NCBI GenBank assembly: GCA_946998295.1
Contig: CAMPYS010000011.1
Location: 1-48,078 of the forward strand
DNA: 48,078 nucleotides
Direction of reading: 5' to 3'
DNA from: an uncultured Prevotella sp.
GTDB lineage: Bacteria > Bacteroidota > Bacteroidia > Bacteroidales > Bacteroidaceae
Below are positions 16,984 through 26,292 of the stretch, one piece after another. The notes under the pieces are model-generated. The model did no database searches and had not been told where the DNA came from. It saw only the letters and a list, made by a program, of their open reading frames with translations. Position 1 is the stretch's first letter. The number at the start of each line of letters is the position of its first letter. Position numbers and translations under genes: made by a program.

Positions 16984-18243
16984 TTATTTAATTAAAACTT
17001 TTTTCTTATTAATTATGTATATACCTTTAGGTAGTATTGTTGCATCACTTCCAACATATTCACCTTTTAAGTTATATATAATTTGTTTTTTAATTATGTT
17101 TGTATTAGGTAAAGTTATATTATCAGTTTTTCCAAAAATAATTTTATTTATTTTATTGTTATTATCAAATTTGAAACAAGCTTGTGTAGTTAGTAATTTA
17201 TAAGTTTGATAATCTATCTTTCCATCTTCAGAAATAGTACAATTTGCATTTGGTATTAAATTAATTGTAGAAAAAGATCCAATAAATCCACAGTCATTTT
17301 CTCCTTTTAAAATAGGTGTATTATACGATAATGAAACATTATTATATAGTTTATTATCTATATTGTTATTTGGACATACTATATATGGCTGACTTGCCAG
17401 AATAATATTAGACTTTTTAAAAATGGCTTCACCATTTACTATTTTATCAATTGACCATATATCCCCATCAAAAGTAGTTGAAAAAGGTAAACAAAGAGTA
17501 GTGTATTTACCAGCTACGAAGGTTCTATTTAATCGTACAGAAACGTTATTTAAATTAGTTTTAGGAGGGGTAAAATCTTTATCTGCTGATAATACAAAGA
17601 TTATATTATGTACAGTATTATTAGTAAATGGCATTATTAAGGTTTTGATACCATTTTTAACTAACACACCTGTAATATCAATATTAGCATTATTATATAA
17701 ATCTATTGTTTTATCAAAATTTTTATCAACCTCTATATCATTATTTATAAACCATTTTTCTTTATTTCCAATAACTTTAGTATCACTAATAGTTATCCAA
17801 TCGTTTATATGTTTATTTAGTTTGTTATCTATGATTTTTAATGGTTGTAAGTTTGGTTCTGTTACCTGATCTGCAATAATAAGATTATATGTATTGGTAA
17901 TATCTTTTATTGCTTCAAATATTGGTATACCGTTTTCTGTTAATTTTTTACCTTTTATCCAACCAGCTATATGTTGTCCGTTGGTCATAAATCTTGTTGG
18001 ATGTATTCCGTGAAAACTAATTGCTGCAGTATTATCTCTAACGTAAATAAAACTTTCATCTGGAGTAGAGAAAATTACTCTTGCATTTTTGTTATCAGCT
18101 AAATAAAGTTCAGATATTTCTCCATCTGGAAGATTAATAAATTCAGAAATACTATAAACTTTAGAATATTTATCAGCAAATGCTGTTGCATTAATAGTAA
18201 ATGCTATTAAAATGATAAAAAAAGATTTTGGGTAATACGACAT
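16984..18243 (-). CDS. Exported protein of unknown function with short C-terminal sorting-like tail
   Basis: A 419-residue protein with a signal peptide at 1-23 (FFIILIAFTINATAFA). Residues 25-215 look like two OB-like beta domains (GEISELYLADNKNARVIF, and a second unit around NDWITISDTKVIGN). Residues 235-370 hold a beta domain of a kind common in Prevotella secreted proteins (VSVRLNRTFVAGKYTTLCLP, PYIVCP). The C-terminal 30 residues repeat the module seen on the S8 protease: IYNLKGEYVG, then LPKGIYIINKKKVLIK. No catalytic residues are apparent. It is first in a two-gene transcript with the secreted nuclease (13 nt apart), so it may act with it at the surface. Confidence 0.75.
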   Translation of the reverse strand: MSYYPKSFFIILIAFTINATAFADKYSKVYSISEFINLPDGEISELYLADNKNARVIFSTPDESFIYVRDNTAAISFHGIHPTRFMTNGQHIAGWIKGKKLTENGIPIFEAIKDITNTYNLIIADQVTEPNLQPLKIIDNKLNKHINDWITISDTKVIGNKEKWFINNDIEVDKNFDKTIDLYNNANIDITGVLVKNGIKTLIMPFTNNTVHNIIFVLSADKDFTPPKTNLNNVSVRLNRTFVAGKYTTLCLPFSTTFDGDIWSIDKIVNGEAIFKKSNIILASQPYIVCPNNNIDNKLYNNVSLSYNTPILKGENDCGFIGSFSTINLIPNANCTISEDGKIDYQTYKLLTTQACFKFDNNNKINKIIFGKTDNITLPNTNIIKKQIIYNLKGEYVGSDATILPKGIYIINKKKVLIK

Positions 18244-18351
18244 AAAATATATTGTTAATCTTAACTAATTATATGATATAATAGGTTTGTATTATATATA
18301 ACTATTTTTATAACTATTTTATTTTTTTATTTATGTTTTGTAGATGTGATG

Positions 18352-18359
18352 CAAAAATA
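18352..18359 (-). promoter_or_regulatory. Candidate -7 box of the exported-protein/nuclease operon
   Basis: Minus-strand TATTTTTG followed by C. It would give a leader of about 100 nt to the ATG at 18243. Confidence 0.4.
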
Positions 18360-18404
18360 AGTTTTTTTTATTTGCTTACAAAGCTTTTATAATAAAAATA
18401 TTAG

Positions 18405-18412
18405 TAAATTTG
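18405..18412 (+). promoter_or_regulatory. -7 box of lysS
   Basis: TAAATTTG followed by CGCAAAA, the same downstream sequence as at the hpt promoter. The start point near 18418 lies about 27 nt before the lysS ATG. Confidence 0.5.
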
Positions 18413-18444
18413 CGCAAAATGTTAAAACAAGACTTATATATATA

Positions 18445-20175
18445 ATGAATATTTTAGAATTATCAGAGCAAGAGATAGTACGTCGACAAAGTTTACAAGA
18501 ATTGCGTAAATTAGGGATAGAACCATATCCTGCTGCAGAATATCCTACTAATGCTTTTTCAATAGACATAAAAAATGAGTTTAAAGACGGTGAAAAGCGT
18601 GATGTAGTTATTGCTGGTCGATTAATGAGTCGCCGAATTATGGGTAAAGCTTCTTTTGCAGAGATACAAGATAGTAAAGGACGAATACAAATATATATAT
18701 CACGTGATGATATATGCCCACAAGAAAATAAAGATAATTATAATATATTTTTTAAGAAACTTTTAGATATAGGTGATTTTGTAGGAATAAAAGGGTATGT
18801 GTTTAAGACACAAATGGGAGAAATATCAGTACATGCCCAAGAAATAAAATTACTATCTAAAAGTTTAAAGCCATTACCAATAGTTAAATATAAGGACGGT
18901 GTAGCTTATGATAAATTTGATGACCCAGAATTACGTTATCGTCAGCGTTATGTCGATTTAATAGTTAATGATGGTGTAAAAGATACTTTCTTAAAGCGTG
19001 CAACAGTTTTAAGAACAATGCGTAAGTTCTTTGATCAAGCAGGTTATACAGAGGTAGAGACACCTACTTTACAGTCAATACCTGGAGGTGCAAGCGCACG
19101 ACCATTTATAACACACTTTAATGCTTTAAATATTAATATGTATATGCGAATAGCAACAGAGTTATATTTAAAGCGTTTAATAGTAGGTGGTTTTGAAGGA
19201 GTGTATGAAATAGGGAAAAACTTCCGTAATGAAGGAATGGATAAATACCATAATCCAGAATTTACTTGTATGGAATTATATGTCCAATATAAAGATTATA
19301 ATTGGATGATGCGCTTTACAGAACAATTGTTAGAAACAATATGTACAGAAGTTAATGGTAAACCAGAAGTTAAAGTAGGCGAAAATGTAATAAGTTTTAA
19401 AGCACCTTATCGTCGTTTACCTATACTAGAGGCAATCAAAGAAAAGACTGGTCATGATTTGTCTGATAAGTCAGAAGATGAGATAAGAAATATAGCCATT
19501 AACGAATTAAAAATCGAAGGTATTGATAATAGCTTTGGAAAGGGTAAACTTATAGATGAGATATTTGGAGAATTTTGTGAGGGTAAGTTTATACAACCAA
19601 CTTTTATTACAGATTATCCAATAGAAATGTCTCCTTTAACTAAGAGGCATCGTTCAAAGCCAGGACTTACAGAACGTTTTGAGTTAATGGTTAATGGAAA
19701 AGAACTTGCTAATGCTTATTCGGAACTTAATGATCCTATCGATCAAGAGGAACGCTTTAAAGAGCAAATGCGTCTTGCTGATAATGGGGATGATGAAGCT
19801 ATGATAATAGATCATGACTTCCTTCGTGCTCTACAATATGGCATGCCACCAACCTCTGGTATAGGTATAGGTATTGATCGTTTAGTAATGCTTATGACAG
19901 GTAAAGAGTTTATACAAGAAGTTTTATTATTCCCACAGATGAAACCAGAAGCAAAGATTCCACAAAGTAGTATAGACGAATGGAAAAATATTGGTGTAAG
20001 TGAAGAGTGGGCATATGTTATGCGCAAATGTGGGTTTAATCTCATTGAAAATATAAAAGACGAAAAAGCTCAAGGACTTCAGCAGAAAATATTAGAAATT
20101 AATAAAAAGTTTAAGTTAGGTTATGAAAAACCATCATTAGCCGAAATTCAATCTTGGATAGATAGGGCTCAATAG
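18445..20175 (+). CDS. lysS: Lysyl-tRNA synthetase, class II
   Basis: Charges tRNA-Lys with lysine. The 576 residues comprise an OB-fold anticodon-binding domain (about 55-155, GRLMSRRIMGKASFAEIQD) and the class II catalytic domain with motif 2 (RNEGMDKYHNPEFTCMELY) and motif 3 (GIGIGIDRLVMLMTG). About 70 extra residues follow the usual end (from about 505, IPQSSIDEWKNIGVSEEWA), a helical C-terminal extension found in Bacteroidota LysRS and absent from E. coli LysS. It is transcribed divergently from the exported-protein operon and has its own promoter and terminator. Confidence 0.95.
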   Translation: MNILELSEQEIVRRQSLQELRKLGIEPYPAAEYPTNAFSIDIKNEFKDGEKRDVVIAGRLMSRRIMGKASFAEIQDSKGRIQIYISRDDICPQENKDNYNIFFKKLLDIGDFVGIKGYVFKTQMGEISVHAQEIKLLSKSLKPLPIVKYKDGVAYDKFDDPELRYRQRYVDLIVNDGVKDTFLKRATVLRTMRKFFDQAGYTEVETPTLQSIPGGASARPFITHFNALNINMYMRIATELYLKRLIVGGFEGVYEIGKNFRNEGMDKYHNPEFTCMELYVQYKDYNWMMRFTEQLLETICTEVNGKPEVKVGENVISFKAPYRRLPILEAIKEKTGHDLSDKSEDEIRNIAINELKIEGIDNSFGKGKLIDEIFGEFCEGKFIQPTFITDYPIEMSPLTKRHRSKPGLTERFELMVNGKELANAYSELNDPIDQEERFKEQMRLADNGDDEAMIIDHDFLRALQYGMPPTSGIGIGIDRLVMLMTGKEFIQEVLLFPQMKPEAKIPQSSIDEWKNIGVSEEWAYVMRKCGFNLIENIKDEKAQGLQQKILEINKKFKLGYEKPSLAEIQSWIDRAQ

Positions 20176-20187
20176 ATTATAATTTAT

Positions 20188-20235
20188 CAGGTTAGCTAAT
20201 AGGTATAACTATATACTTTAGCTAACTTGTTTTAT
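20188..20235 (+). terminator. Terminator after lysS
   Basis: An 11-bp stem with one wobble (20188-20198 with 20219-20229), extended by an inner AGGTATA/TATACTT pairing, followed by TTTTATAT. Confidence 0.6.
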
Positions 20236-20258
20236 ATATCACTATTAATAATTAATAT

Positions 20259-21254
20259 ATGTATAATTTAGGGTCTATTGCTATTATAGGAAGTGGAAGT
20301 TGGGCTACAGCTATTGCTAAAATAGTAATAGCCAGAACTCACCATATAGGTTGGTTTATGCACAAAGATGAAACTATAAATAAGTTTTACAAACTTCACC
20401 ATAACCCTTACTATTTATCAAGTACTCACTTTAATATTGGTGAGCTTTCATTATCATCAGATATTAATTATATTGTACGAGAGTATAATACATTAATCTT
20501 TGTTACACCATCTCCTTATCTTAAAAGTACATTAGCTAATTTAAAAATAAGTGTTAAAGATAAATTTATAGTAACAGCTATAAAAGGTATAGTTTCTGAT
20601 GAAAATCTTGTATGTTCAGAGTATTTTAATAAAATTTGGGGAGTACCTATTACAAATTTAGCAGTTATAAGTGGCCCTTCGCATGCAGAAGAAGTTGCAA
20701 TGGAACGCCTTACTTATCTTACTATTGGAGGAGAAGATAAAGAAAAAGTTAAATCATTATCAAATGTTTTTGCAACAAACTATATAAAAATAAATATATC
20801 ACATGATATTATAGGTATAGAATATGCAGCGGTTTTAAAAAATGTATATGCTATCGCTTCAGGTATATGTTCTGGACTAAATTATGGAGACAATTTTCAA
20901 GCAGTATTATTATCAAGTGCTATGCAAGAAATGGAATGTGCTTTGAATACGATTGTTCCAGTTTATAGAAAAATAACAGACAGTGTTTATTTAGGCGATC
21001 AGTTGGTAACGAGCTACAGTAGCTTTAGTCGCAATAGAACTTTCGGAATGATGATAGGTAAGGGATACAGTGTAAAGTCTGCCCAAATAGAAATGAAAAT
21101 GATAGCAGAAGGATATTTTGGTGCAAAATGTATGAAAGAGATAAAAAACAACTTACATATAGAAATGCCTATTTTAGATGCAGTATACAATATACTATAT
21201 AGAGAAAAAATGCCACAAATAGAAATAAAAAAAATGATAGAGAATTTTAGATAA
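20259..21254 (+). CDS. gpsA: NAD(P)-dependent glycerol-3-phosphate dehydrogenase
   Basis: Reduces dihydroxyacetone phosphate to sn-glycerol 3-phosphate, the backbone for phospholipids. The 331-residue product has the Rossmann GSGSWA at 11-16, FVTPSPYL, the SGPSHAEEV motif, EYAAVLKNVYAIASGIC with the catalytic Lys, and GLNYGDNFQAV and RNRTFG substrate-site elements. It is first in a probable gpsA-pgi-HAD operon, 4 nt from pgi. With cdsA and cls elsewhere in the window it covers several steps of phospholipid synthesis. Confidence 0.93.
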   Translation: MYNLGSIAIIGSGSWATAIAKIVIARTHHIGWFMHKDETINKFYKLHHNPYYLSSTHFNIGELSLSSDINYIVREYNTLIFVTPSPYLKSTLANLKISVKDKFIVTAIKGIVSDENLVCSEYFNKIWGVPITNLAVISGPSHAEEVAMERLTYLTIGGEDKEKVKSLSNVFATNYIKINISHDIIGIEYAAVLKNVYAIASGICSGLNYGDNFQAVLLSSAMQEMECALNTIVPVYRKITDSVYLGDQLVTSYSSFSRNRTFGMMIGKGYSVKSAQIEMKMIAEGYFGAKCMKEIKNNLHIEMPILDAVYNILYREKMPQIEIKKMIENFR

Positions 21255-21258
21255 TCCA

Positions 21259-22620
21259 ATGTTTAATAATATGAATAACATTAAATTAGATGACAGCAAG
21301 GCTGTACAATTTTTAGAAAAAGAACTAATTAACAAAATTACTTCAAAGGCAATAAATGCTTTAAAAACAATAGAAGAAGGTACTTGTAAAGGTAATGATT
21401 TTCTTGGGTGGAATAAGTTGCCTTCAAAAACAATTAACTCAAATCTTATTGACGAGATTTTATTAACAGCTAAAAAACTTCGTAATATATGTAATGTAAT
21501 AGTTGTAGTTGGTATAGGTGGATCTTACTTGGGTGCTAGAGCCGTAATAGAAGCTTTAAACAATAGTTTTGCAAATGTAAAAAGCGAGAAAGAAAATCCT
21601 TTAATTCTATTTGCAGGTAACAATATTAGTGAAGATTATCTATATGAATTAACAGAATTTTTAAAAGACAAAAAGTTCGGTATTATTAATATTTCAAAAT
21701 CTGGTACAACTACAGAAACAGCTTTAGCATTTAGACTATTAAAAAAGCAATGTGAGTTACAAATCGGCAAAAAGGAAGCAAAAGAGGTTATAGTAGTTAT
21801 AACCGATGAACATAAAGGTGCAGCATTACAAACAGCAAAAATAGAAGGATATAAAACATTTGTTATCCCAGATGATATTGGAGGTAGATTTTCTGTTTTA
21901 ACACCAGTAGGACTATTACCTATTGCTATTGCTGGATTTGATATTAAAAGACTTTTGGAAGGTGCTACTGTAATAGAGCAATCTTCATCAGTAGATACAC
22001 CTTTTGAAGATAATATAGCTTTACAGTATGCAATTATACGCCAAGCACTTTATCTACATAAAAATAAAAAAGTAGAAGTGATAGTTAATTATCAACCAAA
22101 ATTACATTTTTTTGCCGAGTGGTGGAAACAGTTATATGGTGAAAGTGAGGGAAAGGAACATAAAGGGCTTTTCCCTGTTGCTTGTGATTTCACAACAGAT
22201 TTGCATTCTATGGGACAATGGATTCAAGAAGGAGAGCGCACATTAATAGAAACTATTTTATCCATTGATACTCCTAATAAACACCTATTATTTCCACATG
22301 ATGAAGATAATCTTGATGGCTTAAATTTTTTAGAAGGTAAACACATTGATGAAATAAATAAAATGGCAGAGCTTGGAACCCGTTTAGCTCATGTTGATGG
22401 AGGAGTTCCAAATATTAGACTATCTATACCTAAGCTTACAGAATATTATATTGGACAACTTATTTATTTCTTTGAAAAGTCATGTGCAATAAGTGGTCTT
22501 ATAATAGATGTAAATCCATTTAACCAACCTGGTGTAGAAGCATATAAGAAAAATATGTTTGCTTTGCTTGATAAGCCTGGATATGAAAAAGAAAGTGCAA
22601 TAATAAAAAAGAATTTATAA
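21259..22620 (+). CDS. pgi: Glucose-6-phosphate isomerase
   Basis: Interconverts glucose 6-phosphate and fructose 6-phosphate. The 453-residue length is the compact bacterial form, shorter than the roughly 550-residue E. coli enzyme. Motifs are GIGGSYLGARA at 85-95, the phosphate-binding SKSGTTTET at 146-154, GGRFSVLTPVGLLP, and the C-terminal QPGVEAYKKNMF with the conserved Lys. A second ATG four codons in (21271) is an alternative start. It lies 4 nt after gpsA and 13 nt before the HAD hydrolase gene, so the three are likely one transcript. Confidence 0.95.
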   Translation: MFNNMNNIKLDDSKAVQFLEKELINKITSKAINALKTIEEGTCKGNDFLGWNKLPSKTINSNLIDEILLTAKKLRNICNVIVVVGIGGSYLGARAVIEALNNSFANVKSEKENPLILFAGNNISEDYLYELTEFLKDKKFGIINISKSGTTTETALAFRLLKKQCELQIGKKEAKEVIVVITDEHKGAALQTAKIEGYKTFVIPDDIGGRFSVLTPVGLLPIAIAGFDIKRLLEGATVIEQSSSVDTPFEDNIALQYAIIRQALYLHKNKKVEVIVNYQPKLHFFAEWWKQLYGESEGKEHKGLFPVACDFTTDLHSMGQWIQEGERTLIETILSIDTPNKHLLFPHDEDNLDGLNFLEGKHIDEINKMAELGTRLAHVDGGVPNIRLSIPKLTEYYIGQLIYFFEKSCAISGLIIDVNPFNQPGVEAYKKNMFALLDKPGYEKESAIIKKNL

Positions 22621-22633
22621 ATTATCAAATTTA

Positions 22634-23365
22634 ATGTTAGTTTCGGCAATAAACAAGTATAATATAAAATCTTCTCATTTGTTTAATCCAAAAGTTGTTT
22701 TGTTTGACATGGATGGCGTGCTGTATGATTCCATGAAATATCATGATAAAGCTTGGCAAAAAGTTATGAGCGATATAGGAATAAAATTTACCTCAGATGA
22801 TTCATATGCTACAGAGGGAGCAAGAGGGGTTGATACCATTAGACTATATGCAAAAAAACAATTAAATAAAAATTTAACAATAGATGAGGCCGAAACTATT
22901 TATCAAACAAAAGCAAATTACTATCATAAACTGAATAAAACCCCTAAGATCTTTGATGGTATGATAGAACTTATGGGTAAAATAAAAAAAGATGGTTTAA
23001 AAATAGGTATAGTAACAGGCAGTGGTCAACCTGTTCTTATAGAACGTTTATTGCAGGATTTTAAAGGATTTATAACTAAAGATCAAATAACTTCTGCTTT
23101 TGATGTAAGCAGAGGTAAACCAAATCCAGAGCCTTATCTTGTAGGATTAAAGAAAGCTGGCAATTTTGCGCCCTATGAAGGCATTGTCGTAGAAAATGCC
23201 CCTTTGGGGATACGTTCAGGTGTTGGTGCAGGATGTTTTACAATTGCAATAAATAGTGGTCCTTTACCTAATTCTGACTTATTAAAAGAAAGACCTAATA
23301 TGATATTCCCATCTATTAGGGAGTTTTATACTCATTGGGATGAATTTATAACTTGTGTAAGATAA
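22634..23365 (+). CDS. HAD-superfamily hydrolase (beta-phosphoglucomutase-like subfamily)
   Basis: A 243-residue phosphohydrolase or phosphomutase. HAD motif I FDMDGVLYDS has nucleophile Asp25 and acid/base Asp27. Motif II is GIVTGSGQP, motif III the Lys in RGKPNPEPYL, and motif IV VVENAPLGIRSGVGAGC, where an acidic residue is followed by Asn instead of the more usual Asp (VEDAPLGV in typical members), a small deviation at the metal site. The helical cap sits between motifs I and II (about 35-100), as in beta-phosphoglucomutase. Placement after pgi suggests a sugar phosphate substrate, but the exact one is unknown. Confidence 0.82.
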   Translation: MLVSAINKYNIKSSHLFNPKVVLFDMDGVLYDSMKYHDKAWQKVMSDIGIKFTSDDSYATEGARGVDTIRLYAKKQLNKNLTIDEAETIYQTKANYYHKLNKTPKIFDGMIELMGKIKKDGLKIGIVTGSGQPVLIERLLQDFKGFITKDQITSAFDVSRGKPNPEPYLVGLKKAGNFAPYEGIVVENAPLGIRSGVGAGCFTIAINSGPLPNSDLLKERPNMIFPSIREFYTHWDEFITCVR

Positions 23366-23413
23366 AAATTAATAGCGGTAAGTAAAAGATATATAACTTA
23401 CAACTATTAATTT
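23366..23413. terminator. Bidirectional terminator between convergent genes
   Basis: AAATTAATAG at 23366-23375 pairs perfectly with 23404-23413, and an inner GTAAGT/ACTTAC stem (23378-23383 with 23396-23401) extends it. It sits exactly between the HAD and antiporter stop codons. Confidence 0.7.
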
Positions 23414-23419
23414 CAATTA

Positions 23420-24706
23420 TTAACTGTATCGCTTTGGATACCTTAATATGATAGCTATAAATGTAGATAGTCCTATTAGCATTGGATAATACAAATATGG
23501 TACTATATTTATAGGATTTAATTTTGTTAAACTTGCTGCAATAAGTATTTGCGCTCCGTATGGTATAATTCCTTGTATACAGCATGAGAATGTATCAAGT
23601 ATGCTAGCAGCTTTACGGTTATCTATATTATACTTATTACATATATTCTTTGCAACACCACCAACTGTAAGAATAGCAACTGTATTATTTGCAGTACATA
23701 TATTTACTAATGATACAAGAACTCCTATTGATAGTTCTGCACCTTTTTTGCTATGTATACGATTAGTTAATTTTTGAATTATAAAATCTATTCCTCCATT
23801 GTATTTAACAATTTCAAGGAGCCCTCCTGCTAACATTGTTACTATAATAAGTTCACTCATTCCAATGATACCATCGTTCATAGATTTTAGGCAACCATAT
23901 ATATCATAACAGTTAAACCAAATTCCTATTGTTCCTGTAAGAATTATTCCTATAATTAACACAAGTAGTACATTTATACCGCATACTGCTGCTATTAACA
24001 CTGTTATATAAGGTATTACTTTTATATATTCAATTTCTCCAACTTGAGTTTGATAATGTGCTTGTATACCTATAAAGAAATAAATGATAAGCGCAATTAT
24101 GGCAGCAGGCATTACTATAAAAGAATTAACCTTGAACTTATCATTCATCTTACATCCTAACATATTTGTTGAAACGACTGTTGTGTCTGATATAAATGAT
24201 AGATTATCTCCAAAGAAAGAACCACCGACAACAATAGCAGAAACTAAGTTAAGAGATATTCCTGTTGTTTCGGCTATACCTCCAGCTATAGGTATTAATG
24301 CAACAATAGAACCTACACTTGTTCCTATAGCCATAGATACAAAACATGATGCCAAGAAAATACCTGCTAATAGCATATTAGGTGGTAAAACAATTAAAGC
24401 TAAATTGACAGTAGCATCTATACATCCCATATCTTTTGCACTATTAGCAAAAGCACCAGCTAATATAAATATCAATAACATAAACATAATGTTATTTTTA
24501 CCAGCACCATTACAGAAAATTTCTACACGTTTATTTGTTTTTAATGCTTTGGGCATAAATATTAAAGCATAAATACTGGAAATAAGAAAAGCAATAATTA
24601 TAGGTATCTTGTAGAAATCTTGAGCTATTAAAGATGTTACAAGATAAAGAATAATAAAAATAATAAGAGGGCTTAAAGCCTTCAAACCTTTAAGATTTTC
24701 TACCAT
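23420..24706 (-). CDS. NhaC-type Na+/H+ antiporter family protein
   Basis: A 428-residue polytopic inner-membrane protein with about 10-11 hydrophobic segments. The family signature is around GTSVGSIVALIPIAGGIAE followed by GGSFFGDNLSFISDTTVVST, which holds the conserved polar and acidic residues of NhaC-like transporters. A second related half contains NTVAILTVGGVAKNI. It probably exchanges sodium for protons, or a small organic ion for sodium; related proteins include malate/lactate antiporters, so the substrate is open. It has its own promoter (minus-strand TAACTTTG at 24773-24780), separating it from cls. Confidence 0.85.
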   Translation of the reverse strand: MVENLKGLKALSPLIIFIILYLVTSLIAQDFYKIPIIIAFLISSIYALIFMPKALKTNKRVEIFCNGAGKNNIMFMLLIFILAGAFANSAKDMGCIDATVNLALIVLPPNMLLAGIFLASCFVSMAIGTSVGSIVALIPIAGGIAETTGISLNLVSAIVVGGSFFGDNLSFISDTTVVSTNMLGCKMNDKFKVNSFIVMPAAIIALIIYFFIGIQAHYQTQVGEIEYIKVIPYITVLIAAVCGINVLLVLIIGIILTGTIGIWFNCYDIYGCLKSMNDGIIGMSELIIVTMLAGGLLEIVKYNGGIDFIIQKLTNRIHSKKGAELSIGVLVSLVNICTANNTVAILTVGGVAKNICNKYNIDNRKAASILDTFSCCIQGIIPYGAQILIAASLTKLNPINIVPYLYYPMLIGLSTFIAIILRYPKRYS

Positions 24707-24772
24707 ATAAAATTAAAAATTTAATAATTAGTTGTTATAATATTAGTTTGTATATTAAGTGTATATTTTGTG

Positions 24773-24780
24773 CAAAGTTA
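24773..24780 (-). promoter_or_regulatory. -7 box of the NhaC-type antiporter gene
   Basis: Minus-strand TAACTTTG followed by C, about 66 nt before the ATG. No clear -33 element. Confidence 0.45.
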
Positions 24781-24845
24781 AAAATAAAATATTTATTATA
24801 TGATGTATATATTTTATAATAATTTTATAACGAATTTTAATTTTA

Positions 24846-26261
24846 TCATAATAACGGACTTAAGAGCCTAACAATGGACTCCCATAGCTTAAAAATAAAA
24901 CTTATTTTTTTGTTTTTTCTGTAGTCTTCAAAAGATACAGAGTGTAGCGAATCTTTTAAAAATATTTGTTTTATATGTATTGCTATCTGTTTATCATATA
25001 AAAAAGCATTACCTTCAAAATTATTTTCGAAACTACGAAAATCTATATTTGTAGAGCCTATGGTTGATATATTATCATCTGAAACAAGAAGTTTTGAGTG
25101 ATTAAATCCATTAGTATATAACAAAATTTTTACTCCACCTTTAGTTACTTGACGTAAATATGTATTAGATGCTAAACCTACTAATTTACTATCACTTTTT
25201 TGTGGTACTATTATTCTTATATCTACTCCTGATAGCGCAGCCGTACATAATGCAGATAAAATAGGCTCTGTAGGTAAGAAATAAGGAGATTCCATGTAAA
25301 TATATTTCTTAGCACTAAGTATAACTTTTAAATATCCTTGCTCTATTTCTGACCACTGACTTGTAGGACTACTTGTTACAATCTGGATAATAGTATTATT
25401 TGGATAAATATTAATTGGCGGATAGTATTTAGAATGTGAAATTAATGTTTGGTCTGCAAAAAACCAATCAACTAAAAACTCACGTTGTATACCATAAACA
25501 GCGTTACCATTAATCTTTATATGGGTATCCCTCCAATTAGTAGAACCTTTGATATAACGCATCGCAATATTCATTCCACCAATAAATCCAGTTATACCAT
25601 CTATGATAATTAATTTTCTATGATTACGATAGTTTACTTTACCTGTAAATGCAGGAAACCGTACAGGCATAAATGCATGAACCTCTATACCTTCTTCTCG
25701 CATTTCTTCAAAAAATCTGTTACTTGCCTTCCACGAACCTACATCATCGTAAAGTAGTCTAACTTCTATACCTTGATGAGCTTTATCAATTAAGGTATCT
25801 TTTATTAACCTTCCTAAGGGATCATCCTCTATTATATAAGTAACAATGTGTATATGTTTTTCGGCTTTAGATATAGAACTTATTAAGGAAAAGAAAAAAT
25901 CATATCCTGAGGTATATATTTCTGTGATATTATTTTTAAATGGTAGAGATAGATTTTGATTTGCAAATAAACTTATAAGCTCTTTATATTGAAAAGGAAC
26001 TTGTAAATTTTCTTGTTCTACAAACTCAACCATTGACCGTTTAGTAAGTTGATCTAAACTGTGTTGCCAAATATGTTTGTCCCTGCGTGTTCTGCGTCCA
26101 AAGAAAAAGTAAATTATAATACCAATTATTGGCATGAACGTTAATACTAATATCCAAGCAATTGTCTTAGCAGGTTGTCTATGTTCCAAAAGTACAGTGA
26201 GCATAGTTACTATTGCTATGATTGTATAAATTGTAAGTACTATCCAGTGAACGTAAATCAT
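24846..26261 (-). CDS. cls: Cardiolipin synthase (phospholipase D type)
   Basis: Condenses two phosphatidylglycerol molecules into cardiolipin at the inner membrane. The 471-residue product has two N-terminal membrane segments (about 5-25 and 34-54, the second followed by FFFGRRTRR) and two HKD catalytic motifs: His214/Lys216/Asp221 in NYRNHRKLIIID and His388/Lys390/Asp395 in GFNHSKLLVSDD. It starts 31 nt after the dnaG stop on the same strand and is probably co-transcribed with it. Confidence 0.93.
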   Translation of the reverse strand: MIYVHWIVLTIYTIIAIVTMLTVLLEHRQPAKTIAWILVLTFMPIIGIIIYFFFGRRTRRDKHIWQHSLDQLTKRSMVEFVEQENLQVPFQYKELISLFANQNLSLPFKNNITEIYTSGYDFFFSLISSISKAEKHIHIVTYIIEDDPLGRLIKDTLIDKAHQGIEVRLLYDDVGSWKASNRFFEEMREEGIEVHAFMPVRFPAFTGKVNYRNHRKLIIIDGITGFIGGMNIAMRYIKGSTNWRDTHIKINGNAVYGIQREFLVDWFFADQTLISHSKYYPPINIYPNNTIIQIVTSSPTSQWSEIEQGYLKVILSAKKYIYMESPYFLPTEPILSALCTAALSGVDIRIIVPQKSDSKLVGLASNTYLRQVTKGGVKILLYTNGFNHSKLLVSDDNISTIGSTNIDFRSFENNFEGNAFLYDKQIAIHIKQIFLKDSLHSVSFEDYRKNKKISFIFKLWESIVRLLSPLL

Positions 26262-26292
26262 AATATCATTTTCTATATATAATATTATGTAG

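Noticed and set aside
17423..17869. 148-codon plus-strand ORF inside the unknown exported protein gene
   Set aside because: The opposite strand encodes a protein with a signal peptide and a recognisable C-terminal tail; this frame has no promoter or motif.
24084..24572. 162-codon plus-strand ORF inside the antiporter gene
   Set aside because: Antisense to membrane helices of the NhaC-type protein; the composition is a by-product of the opposite frame.
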